From NCBI GenBank assembly GCA_023129715.1, contig JAGMBO010000095.1, forward strand, positions 1 through 52,425: a stretch of 52,425 nucleotides of DNA, written 5' to 3'. A program made the translations under genes and the position numbers. The notes beneath the pieces are model-generated. The model saw nothing but the letters and a program-made list of their open reading frames with translations. It was not told where the DNA came from and made no database searches. Each line of letters begins with the position of its first letter. Positions within the stretch are counted from its first letter, which is position 1. Below, piece after piece: positions 1 to 6,628 of the stretch. This stretch comes from Candidatus Eiseniibacteriota bacterium. GTDB lineage: Bacteria; Eisenbacteria; RBG-16-71-46; CAIMUX01; WJJG01.

Positions 1-1004
1 CGCTCCCGGGACTCCTTCGCCGCCACTGACGCCTTGTGTGGGTACTTGATCGAGATGGACCGCACCAGCCTGCCATGCCGCCGCATCTTCGCCTCAAGCT
101 CCGCGATCGTGACCTCGGCGTTGCCCAAGCTCAGGGCCCACACAGGAATGTGTCGGGCCTTCTCAAACACCCTATCGAGCAGGGCAGCACCGCCAGTCTT
201 GCTGAACGGGCTTACGGGCAGGCTTCTGCCCTCAAGGATCTCATCGATCACCTTGTACTCGCGCTCGTAGCTGCTCGTGCCGGGATACGGCGGATCGAGG
301 TAGACGATGCTGGCTGGGATGTCGGACAACACGCTCAAGATGTCCGTCTTCAATACCCTCGCCGTTCCTGCGAACACGCCGCCGTTGATCCGCTGCGCGA
401 GTTGCCAGAGGCGGTCCACCCGGGTCAGGCGAAGCCCAGCAATGTAGTTTGGCAGGCAGGTCTGTGTAACGCTGTCAAACTGACCATCGGTCACCTTCGC
501 CATGTTCCCGGCTCTCACCTGCGACATCGGATGTGCAAGTAGCATCACGCGGATCGCCAGCAGCCGCAGGAGCGCCGCCTTGGCCACATCTCGTGTCTCA
601 CCGGCCAATGCCAGGGCTCGATCGAGGACACGCGCCTGTGCGATCGTGAACACATCAGGCGTGTAGGTCTCCTCAACCTTACCGGGCGGGGCATCTGACG
701 GTGCCGCGATGCGCAGCACATCCTCGCGGGTGAGAATCACTCGGCTGTTCTGGATGAGCGCCTGCCCCACGATCACCGACCTCTCGGCGATGTCGGTCGC
801 GATGATGCGGAGACCCTGAGCTTTCCCGAAAAGCGACACCGCACCGCCGCCCAGAAAGCCATCTAAGAGAACGAGGCCAGGCCAATGTCGCCTTGGCACG
901 ATCCTGTCGATTTCGCGAAAGATGGTCGGACAGAGTCTCCGCTTGCCGCCCAGGTACGGCGCCAGACTGCCCCAAATGGCCAGCTTTCGGGATCTTGTGG
1001 GCAT
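1..1004 (-). CDS. D12-class N6-adenine DNA methyltransferase (partial)
   Basis: The reading frame runs on the minus strand and leaves the window at position 1, so the C-terminus is missing. I translated it by hand. From the ATG at 1004 it shows the AdoMet-binding motif LDGFLGGGAVS at residues 47-57, followed by IIATDI, and the catalytic motif DPPYPGTSSYE beginning at D237. This order (FxGGG first, DPPY second) is that of the Dam/D12 adenine methyltransferases, which methylate adenine in double-stranded DNA. An in-frame ATG also exists at 1043, but the 1004 start has an AGGA about nine bases upstream and is preferred. The gene diverges from the small plus-strand gene at 1104. In a mobile element an orphan methyltransferase like this usually protects against host restriction; that role is inferred. 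No matching restriction enzyme is visible inside the window's left end. Confidence 0.9.
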   Translation of the reverse strand, partial: MPTRSRKLAIWGSLAPYLGGKRRLCPTIFREIDRIVPRRHWPGLVLLDGFLGGGAVSLFGKAQGLRIIATDIAERSVIVGQALIQNSRVILTREDVLRIAAPSDAPPGKVEETYTPDVFTIAQARVLDRALALAGETRDVAKAALLRLLAIRVMLLAHPMSQVRAGNMAKVTDGQFDSVTQTCLPNYIAGLRLTRVDRLWQLAQRINGGVFAGTARVLKTDILSVLSDIPASIVYLDPPYPGTSSYEREYKVIDEILEGRSLPVSPFSKTGGAALLDRVFEKARHIPVWALSLGNAEVTIAELEAKMRRHGRLVRSISIKYPHKASVAAKESRE

Positions 1005-1103
1005 CAGCTTATTCCTGTCTTTCCAGTGGATGTCATGCGGCATTCCAAGCGTTTATTGCCTTGCGCCGGGCATGGGGCTCGACGCCAGACGGAGGTAAGA
1101 ACC

Positions 1104-1409
1104 ATGGCCAAGAAGAACGCACCGAAGAAGACCCCCAAGAAGCAAGCAGCCCAGAAGAAGGCCGCGAAGCCGAAGGCCGCCGAGAAGAAGCATGCGGTGC
1201 CTGCCCCAACAAGCGACGCGCGGCAGCCGCAGGACGACTCGAAGGAGGTGGTCGTCTTCGCGATGCGCTTGCGCAGAGCCGAGCGCGATCTCATCCACAA
1301 GGCGGCCGGGTCGGGCAAGGCCAGCCAGTTCATCCGCGCCCTCGCCCTCGCGGCAGCCAAAGGCGACCTGAAGTCCATTCAGGTGATCGTGTCGAAGGTG
1401 CGCAAGTAA
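1104..1409 (+). CDS. Small Lys/Ala-rich protein with helical C-terminal half
   Basis: This 101-residue protein starts at an ATG preceded by a strong GGAGG eight bases upstream; longer frames upstream lack such a site. Residues 1-35 are almost only Lys, Ala, Pro and Gln in repeats of the AKK/PKK type, like histone-H1-type or nucleoid-associated tails. The C-terminal half (about 45-100) reads as beta strand plus two helices (VVVFAMRLRRAERDLIHKAA, then ASQFIRALALAAAKG), the layout of a ribbon-helix-helix DNA-binding fold. A DNA- or RNA-binding role in the mobile element is inferred. It could equally be a small antitoxin-like regulator, but no toxin partner is adjacent. The family was not recognised. 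Confidence 0.7.
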   Translation: MAKKNAPKKTPKKQAAQKKAAKPKAAEKKHAVPAPTSDARQPQDDSKEVVVFAMRLRRAERDLIHKAAGSGKASQFIRALALAAAKGDLKSIQVIVSKVRK

Positions 1410-1585
1410 CCCACCGACGGACAGCCCGGGCCCTCGGCCGCGGGTTGTCTGTTTCGGCCAGCCCATCGTCACGATCATCGGCTCCTCCCGGGCCGCCCGG
1501 CTTGGCTGACAACTTCCCGCAGCCGCCAGCGCCTATTTCCTCCGCGTTGCATCCCGCGCTCGATTCAAACCTTCCACGGCTACTG

Positions 1586-1852
1586 CTATTCGTTCAGGTC
1601 CGTCAATAGGCCGAGGCTGCCATCCAGTTCTCGTGCCTCGTTCAGCATCGGCTCCGTGAACACCCACTCCACTGCTGTAATGGTTCCTCGCGTTAGGTGC
1701 AGCGTGCACGCGAGCATCTCGTGGTCGGCGAGGTGTAGGAACGGGATGATGGCGTCCAGGTGACGGGCGATCTTGCTGAGATGGGTAGCCTCCAGATCGG
1801 TGGCCGGGCTTGCGCTGCCATTCGAGCGAACACGGACCAGAACCTCCCCCAT
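1586..1852 (-). CDS. Hypothetical 88-aa protein
   Basis: Last gene of a minus-strand run of small genes downstream of the primase/helicase. The ATG at 1852 has an AAGGAG site seven bases upstream and lies four bases after the stop of the preceding 46-aa frame, so the two are probably co-translated. The protein is soluble, slightly acidic toward its end, and has a central His-containing stretch (ARHLDAIIPFLHLADHEM) followed by beta-type residues (LHLTRGTITAVEWVF). No motif of a known family was recognised. Position suggests a mobile-element accessory function. Confidence 0.6.
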   Translation of the reverse strand: MGEVLVRVRSNGSASPATDLEATHLSKIARHLDAIIPFLHLADHEMLACTLHLTRGTITAVEWVFTEPMLNEARELDGSLGLLTDLNE

Positions 1853-1855
1853 CTC

Positions 1856-1996
1856 TTACTCCTTTCGTGGTGTGCCCCTTTCCAGAGGTTCCGTAGGGAT
1901 GCCGTCCAGACGATCGTCGCCAGGGTCCAGAAACAGCGCGCCGTCCGACAGCTTGGGTTTCACGCCTCGGATTGCCCTCTTCCCGCATTCGGCCAT
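1856..1996 (-). CDS. Hypothetical 46-aa protein
   Basis: Very short frame starting at an ATG at 1996 with a GAGGAG ribosome-binding site at good distance. It overlaps the end of the 114-aa repeat protein (stop at 1960) and ends just before the ATG of the 88-aa protein, so it fits tightly between two better supported genes. The protein is polar (MAECGKRAIRGVKPKLSDGA at the start, then Asp/Pro-rich) with no membrane segment or known motif. The good start site and tight packing are the only support; it may simply be a translated linker. Confidence 0.45.
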   Translation of the reverse strand: MAECGKRAIRGVKPKLSDGALFLDPGDDRLDGIPTEPLERGTPRKE

Positions 1997-2304
1997 CCCG
2001 GTCTCCTCGGTCCGATCCTGCGCAGATCTGCCGGATCGACCTCTACTATGGGCACGCGCAAGATCCTGGGCTCCTCCGAGACATCCTCGATGTGGACTCG
2101 TATCCTCCGTGGCTCCTGATAGCACTCCTCAACTTCCACGTGGATGGTTCGTGGCGGTTCGGATACGCCTTCGATGACGATGGGGATCTCGCGCGGCGGC
2201 TGCGAAGCGTCCATGACCGGGAAGATCATCCTTCTAGGCCCTGCTGCCTCCCCAGCGCTCTCAGCCCTAGGCAGTCTCTTCATCCTGTGTGATGCCTGGG
2301 TCAT
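1960..2304 (-). CDS. Small protein with four tandem EPPR-type 14-aa repeats
   Basis: The 114-residue frame starts at an ATG with a strong AAGGAGGAAGG site. Residues about 34-92 consist of four imperfect tandem repeats: QPPREIPIVIEGV, SEPPRTIHVEVEECY, QEPRRIRVHIEDV and SEEPRILRVPIVEV. Each has a Pro-Arg turn followed by an alternating hydrophobic/charged beta strand of pattern I-x-V-x-I/V-E. Such a regular strand-turn repeat would suit a small beta-solenoid or a repetitive beta sheet; that is an inference from pattern only. The flanks are basic. It sits in the small-gene operon downstream of the primase/helicase. I know of no family with this repeat. Confidence 0.65.
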   Translation of the reverse strand: MTQASHRMKRLPRAESAGEAAGPRRMIFPVMDASQPPREIPIVIEGVSEPPRTIHVEVEECYQEPRRIRVHIEDVSEEPRILRVPIVEVDPADLRRIGPRRPGWPNAGRGQSEA

Positions 2305-2318
2305 TGCCTTCCTCCTTG

Positions 2319-2597
2319 TTAAAGGTGTCTTCTGATCTCGGCGTCGGTGAGACCCGAGAGGATCCTCTTGGGGCGGGTACGGACGCTCCAGGGCGGGCCG
2401 TAACTGGCCTTGCCGTCACTGCTGTCATATGCTGTCATTCTTAAGGCGCTGCAGTGCAAGCAGATAGATGCCCATGACGCCCATGACGGCATTCCTGCTA
2501 CCTCGGAGGGTCCTGACGATCCCTTGTTCCCACATGACGTCATCTCTGTCCTGGTCGGGAGACCTAAGGTACGCGGGAATGCTGTCATTGCTGTCAC
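2319..2597 (-). CDS. Possible 92-aa protein overlapping the primase stop (GTGA)
   Basis: The frame starts at a GTG that overlaps the primase/helicase stop as GTGA, a typical coupling arrangement, and ends 14 bases before the next gene's ATG, inside that gene's ribosome-binding region. The translation is Thr/Ser-rich at the start (MTAMTAFPRT) and more natural at the end (SVRTRPKRILSGLTDAEIRRHL). The DNA here is rich in repeated TGACAGC/TGACGGC words, so the N-terminal half may be non-coding sequence that happens to be open. The fit between neighbours is the main support. Function is unknown. Confidence 0.4.
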   Translation of the reverse strand: MTAMTAFPRTLGLPTRTEMTSCGNKGSSGPSEVAGMPSWASWASICLHCSALRMTAYDSSDGKASYGPPWSVRTRPKRILSGLTDAEIRRHL

Positions 2598-4894
2598 AGC
2601 CCCCCAACTGCCTGCTGGATCACAGGTTGCGTGGTGACGGCATTCCTGGCATGTGACGGCAGTCCCGTCACAGTGATCTCCCGGAAGGCCGCCCGCCTAC
2701 CGACGCTAATCTCCACCTCAATCCCCATCGCCAGCAGATTCGGGTGGACGACCTTCAACCTCCGTGACAGCCAACTCGAACTCTTCGGCCACCACTTCGA
2801 GCGCGTGTCTACCCCTATCTCCTCACCGATCTGCCTGAGGTGCTCGTAGAGTTCGGCAGGCGTCCCCTGCCACCGATCCCGACCCTTCATGAATGCCAGT
2901 AGCGCCTGCGCCACGGGGCTCGCCTCGAGTGCAGCTTGATTCTGCCGTCCGACGTTCTGTTCGTAAGCCCGCAGGAACCCGCCGGGGCTCTGCCGCAACC
3001 CGACAGCCGCAGCTGCTCCCCACCGCGCGAAGTCGGCCATCCGAGGGCGCGACCGCAGCATGATTCCCGGTTCAACCTGCAGCGCCCGCGATAAGGCATC
3101 TAGAAGCCCGCCGAAGATCTGTGGCCGCGCCACCTCGAAGTCGCGCCACAGTTCGCGTTCCTCCATCCGCTGCGCAGGCGACACTGCCTCCAATTCCACA
3201 ATGAGCGACCGATCGAGCATGTCGGCGCGCTCAGCCACGAGATTGATGCCCGACAGCCCAATGACTCCCTGATACTCAAGGATCGTAGAATCTTCATCTG
3301 TGTAGAGGCTACGCTTCGACCATCCCTCCCCAGACACTGCCCGACATAGAGCATCCGAGAGCCAATCAGGAACACTCGTCAGGTTGTCAAAGAACAACAC
3401 ACGGTTCTGGAACGCCGCGAGAGCGAACTCGGTCTGATCACGAACCCCGCCGCGCACTGGCACAGCCGATGGATCCAGGATTGCTTTGATGATCTTTAGC
3501 ATCGTGGTCTTAGCAGATCCTTGGACTCCGTGGATGATCAGTGCGACGATTGGGATGTTTGCGATCAAGCTGACAACAAGATAGACAAGTAGCAGGCTCT
3601 TATCGCTTTCGTGTCGCAGATTGACGAAGGGCAGCACAAGTGAAGGATCGCCACCGCGGATAGGGTCTGGAAGAGGGCGCTGATGGGGGAAGGGACGAAA
3701 CAGAATGGGTGGCTCGTCGACGACTTCCCAATTCCCGGGAGTGACGCACACGGCGCGCAGCCCATCGAGGTCTATCCAGATTGCATCGTCACGAACCGCG
3801 CAGCGGACATCGAGCTGATACTGTGGGCCGTCGAATAGCGCCATGCCTGACAGGACGTTCCGCACGGACGAGAGCTGCTCACCGTTCAGCGGGCGCTCGA
3901 GGCGCGTCCAGGCCAGCCGAGCGAGCCATTGACCGAATCTGCGTGACTGCAGCGACACGATCTTGCGCCCCCGGTCGAGTGGTAAGGCAGCGAAGCTGTC
4001 ACCGCGCTGGTCGTGGAAGAGTTCAACCCCCTTGGCGAGTACGATTGATATCAGTGTTCTCGCTAGGGATTGCCTCGTATCGTCGGTTCCTGCAGCGCCT
4101 CCCTGCCCAGCATCCCCGGACTCGGCATCGTGCGGGGTGTCTCCCCCGGGCACATACTCCTTTGCGCCCTCAACACGCCACTGCAGCTCTTGCTTCTTGT
4201 GAGTCAACAGCCAGTCCGAGACGTCACCGCCCTCCGCAAGGCCAGGCAGTTCAACAACTCTCACGCTCGACGCGATTCCCGAGAGCGAACGTGCAACGCT
4301 CAGAGCGTGCTGCCATCCTGGCTTGTCATTGTCGGGCAGGATGATGACTTCCCGGCCGCGGAGGTGCTCGTTGAATGCCGCGCGCCACTTGCCCGCCCCC
4401 ATCGGGTTGGTGGTCCCGAGGAGACCAAGCTCGCACAGCCGATCAACGTCCTTCTCGCCCTCTGGAATGAAGACTGACTCATCGCTCTTGGCGAGAAGAG
4501 CTGGCAGACCGTAGAGCACCGGGTGCACACCCTTGAGGTTCCAGATCCAGCCACCATTTCCGTCCGGCCGGCGTTGCGCGAATCGCTTCGGCTCAAAGCG
4601 GCAGACCTGGTAGAGCAAGTGCCCGTTTTCATCGCGATACTCGTAGATCATCTTCGGCTCACTCATGTTGGCACTCCCGTCGTCGAACAGATCGGCCATG
4701 CGCAGTTCCAACGCGGCGATCACATCCTCGATCGAACAGCCTGCGTGACACCTGATCAATACGCGTCCGTCCTCGCCCTCTGACACGCTGAGCGACGGCG
4801 TCCGGTCTTCGTGCGCGGGGCAACAGAAGCTCTGGCCCTTCCGAAGACCTCTGGCTTCGAGCGTGGCGACGAATCGGCGATAGGCTTCACTCAT
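2594..4894 (-). CDS. Mobile-element primase/helicase (CHC2 zinc finger, Toprim, P-loop ATPase)
   Basis: This 766-residue protein combines primase and helicase-like parts, as in many phage and integrative-element replication proteins. Residues 24-53 form a CHC2-type zinc finger (CCPAHEDRTPSLS then CHAGC). A Toprim domain follows, with the catalytic Glu in IPEGEKDVDRL (E145) and the metal-binding DxD in LPDNDKPG (D188, D190). A P-loop (GSAKTTML) lies near residue 458, and the segment VLFFDNLTSVPDWLSDAL looks like Walker B plus sensor region of a superfamily-3-like/VapE-like ATPase. It would prime and unwind element DNA. Its ATG overlaps the stop of the upstream 70-aa frame as ATGA, and its own stop overlaps the next frame as GTGA. 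The start has only a weak AAGGAC site, consistent with coupled translation. Confidence 0.88.
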   Translation of the reverse strand: MSEAYRRFVATLEARGLRKGQSFCCPAHEDRTPSLSVSEGEDGRVLIRCHAGCSIEDVIAALELRMADLFDDGSANMSEPKMIYEYRDENGHLLYQVCRFEPKRFAQRRPDGNGGWIWNLKGVHPVLYGLPALLAKSDESVFIPEGEKDVDRLCELGLLGTTNPMGAGKWRAAFNEHLRGREVIILPDNDKPGWQHALSVARSLSGIASSVRVVELPGLAEGGDVSDWLLTHKKQELQWRVEGAKEYVPGGDTPHDAESGDAGQGGAAGTDDTRQSLARTLISIVLAKGVELFHDQRGDSFAALPLDRGRKIVSLQSRRFGQWLARLAWTRLERPLNGEQLSSVRNVLSGMALFDGPQYQLDVRCAVRDDAIWIDLDGLRAVCVTPGNWEVVDEPPILFRPFPHQRPLPDPIRGGDPSLVLPFVNLRHESDKSLLLVYLVVSLIANIPIVALIIHGVQGSAKTTMLKIIKAILDPSAVPVRGGVRDQTEFALAAFQNRVLFFDNLTSVPDWLSDALCRAVSGEGWSKRSLYTDEDSTILEYQGVIGLSGINLVAERADMLDRSLIVELEAVSPAQRMEERELWRDFEVARPQIFGGLLDALSRALQVEPGIMLRSRPRMADFARWGAAAAVGLRQSPGGFLRAYEQNVGRQNQAALEASPVAQALLAFMKGRDRWQGTPAELYEHLRQIGEEIGVDTRSKWWPKSSSWLSRRLKVVHPNLLAMGIEVEISVGRRAAFREITVTGLPSHARNAVTTQPVIQQAVGGL

Positions 4895-5103
4895 CGCGAG
4901 TTTTCGTCCTTCTTCAGGTGCTCTCCGGCATCTCGGCTTTCATTGTTCTCAGCGGTCATGCCAGTCACTTGAGTGCCTGAGGTCTCCGCATCTCTCGAGC
5001 CTTGGCCCAGGCGCGCAGAGCGACTCCTCAGCAACCGCGTCAGCGCCCTGCGCTGGCTGGCTTCGTCTCCGCGATACCGCCGATTGATCCTTACGGAGTC
5101 CAT
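4891..5103 (-). CDS. Hypothetical 70-aa polar protein between HTH gene and primase
   Basis: A 70-residue frame that starts three bases after the stop of the HTH gene and overlaps the primase start by ATGA. The protein is very rich in Arg, Ser, Asp and Glu with no hydrophobic core, so it may be disordered. It has no clear ribosome-binding site of its own and would depend on coupling. The exact packing argues for a real operon member; the composition argues for caution. No family recognised. Confidence 0.45.
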   Translation of the reverse strand: MDSVRINRRYRGDEASQRRALTRLLRSRSARLGQGSRDAETSGTQVTGMTAENNESRDAGEHLKKDENSR

Positions 5104-5106
5104 CGA

Positions 5107-5310
5107 CTACGGCTTCCGAACCGCTTCGAGAGCCTTGTCCCGCTGCTCATCAAGCCAACGCTGCCACGCCTCCCGCGGCACCCGGATCGACCCGGCCACA
5201 CGTACGGCGGGTATCACTCCGGCCGTGATCAGCTGGTACACGCGACTGGGAGTGACTCCAATGAGCGGCGCAAGATCTGCAGGACGAAGAAGTTCCTTTT
5301 CGGCGTTCAT
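5107..5310 (-). CDS. AlpA/excisionase-like helix-turn-helix protein
   Basis: This 67-residue protein is almost entirely one winged-helix DNA-binding domain of the MerR/excisionase (HTH_17) type. LLRPADLAPLIGVTPSRVYQLI gives the helix-turn-helix, and IPAVRVAGSIRVPREAWQRWL the wing and final helix. Such proteins act as excisionases (directionality factors) or as activators in integrated elements. A GGAGG lies nine bases before the ATG. It opens the minus-strand operon leading to the primase and is divergent from the recombinase operon across a 154-base gap, so it is well placed to control both excision and the choice between the two transcripts. Confidence 0.85.
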   Translation of the reverse strand: MNAEKELLRPADLAPLIGVTPSRVYQLITAGVIPAVRVAGSIRVPREAWQRWLDEQRDKALEAVRKP

Positions 5311-5464
5311 CGAACTGTTCCTCCACTCGGGTCTGCAGCGGCACTCTCCAGCCCCTTCCTAGCACGCCTGGAAGTAGCCTCACTTCTGAGCGGGGCTATA
5401 CTCTTGCCGAGGGGACTGGACTGCCCCCGCATGGACCTAAGCCACCTACAGCAGGAGAAAGAAG
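5311..5464. promoter_or_regulatory. Divergent control region between HTH gene and recombinase operon
   Basis: The 154 bases separate two divergently transcribed operons of the mobile element. A TATACT at 5397-5402 could be a -10 element for the plus-strand operon, with no good -35. The strong AGGAGAAAG ribosome-binding site for the gene at 5465 lies at the right end. The excisionase-like protein encoded on the left is the obvious candidate to bind here. Confidence 0.35.
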
Positions 5465-6628
5465 ATGAAGAAGCTTCCCGATCACAGGGACCGTGACGCC
5501 ATCAGAAAGACGCTAGCGCATGATCTGCACCTCGCAGCGGTCCCGACATCCATCTGGCTGGACCTTCAGGATGACGTGGCTGACTACCAGCGCTTCCAAG
5601 ACCGGGAGGTGTGGGACGCCCTCGTCGAAGCTGCGGGCGATGAACTCCGGGCCCCAACCAAGCCGAAAGAGAGGACCAAAGACCAGATCGAGGTACTGCG
5701 CGCCAAGGTGGTCTCGCTGCACTACGCTCGGCTGGCGTCACGGCGCCCCGAGGTCATGACCCTTTGGCAGGAGACCTTCGGCAATGACATGCCGACCGAA
5801 AGGCAGGTCGACGAGCTGCTCGAGCAGATCGGTCCACGCTATTTCAGTGTTCAGTGGTTCGCAGAGAAGCACATCCCGATCATTGGGCATCGATCGCACG
5901 TGTTTGACCCCACGCACGGACGCAATCCCAAGACGCTGACGGCGCGTTCCGTAGTGCGCTTCCGATGGCCGCAGCAGCGCACCGAGGTCCCTCATGCTCT
6001 GGCCTTGCGGCACCAAGCCAGCACGGAGCACTGCAAACTAGTCTTGTCCTCGCATGTGATGAACGTGCTACGCGATTCTGTATTCGGCCGCGTCCACTCG
6101 GTCGCCTCCCTTCTCGCGACCCAGTACCCATGGGACCAGGAGCATGCTGTAGAGTTCCTCCTCCATCGGAAGATACCCTTCGCGAGCCCCTTAGTTGCTA
6201 CACCCAAAGTTCACACCTCGCACGATCACTGGCGCGTGGTCGTCACGATTCAAGTGGAGCCATGGATGTCGCCCGACACCCTGCAGAAGGTCTACCGGGA
6301 ACTCCAGCGCCAGTTCTACGGCAAGCAGACGGGCCCAGAAGATGCGCAACAGCTTCGCCTGTTCCACTTCGTCCAGGAGTACTCCGTCCGAACGCACGGA
6401 AGGCCATGGGAGGCAGTAGCTGAGGAAGGACTGGACTTCCCGTGGCCTGATGTGGCTCGTCAATGGAACAAGGAGTACGGGGACAGGAGATCCTCGAGAC
6501 GCAAGAACCGGACTTGGCGCTACAGCACTCCGTATCGGATGAGGAGGGCCTTCATGGCAGCGCTCGACAGGCTCATGCGCGCCCCCCGCGAGCCGTACCT
6601 GCACACAATTGCCGAGGAAAGGCAGTGA
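5465..6628 (+). CDS. Unknown 387-aa protein coupled to the serine recombinase
   Basis: The protein begins MKKLPDHRDRDAIRKTLAHD after a strong AGGAGAAAG site. It is soluble, basic toward the C-terminus (RRSSRRKNRTWRYSTPYRMR), and rich in aromatic residues and Trp-containing segments such as YFSVQWFAEKHIP and FPWPDVARQW. I see no P-loop, zinc finger or recombinase motif and do not recognise the family. Its stop overlaps the GTG start of the serine recombinase as GTGA, so the two are made together. This, with the basic C-terminus, suggests a DNA-binding partner in integration or excision (a recombinase accessory or directionality factor). That is inference from position. Confidence 0.75.
   Translation: MKKLPDHRDRDAIRKTLAHDLHLAAVPTSIWLDLQDDVADYQRFQDREVWDALVEAAGDELRAPTKPKERTKDQIEVLRAKVVSLHYARLASRRPEVMTLWQETFGNDMPTERQVDELLEQIGPRYFSVQWFAEKHIPIIGHRSHVFDPTHGRNPKTLTARSVVRFRWPQQRTEVPHALALRHQASTEHCKLVLSSHVMNVLRDSVFGRVHSVASLLATQYPWDQEHAVEFLLHRKIPFASPLVATPKVHTSHDHWRVVVTIQVEPWMSPDTLQKVYRELQRQFYGKQTGPEDAQQLRLFHFVQEYSVRTHGRPWEAVAEEGLDFPWPDVARQWNKEYGDRRSSRRKNRTWRYSTPYRMRRAFMAALDRLMRAPREPYLHTIAEERQ

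Noticed and set aside
36-542. Plus-strand 168-codon frame at the left edge
   Set aside because: Opposite the adenine methyltransferase frame, which has its motifs in the right order.
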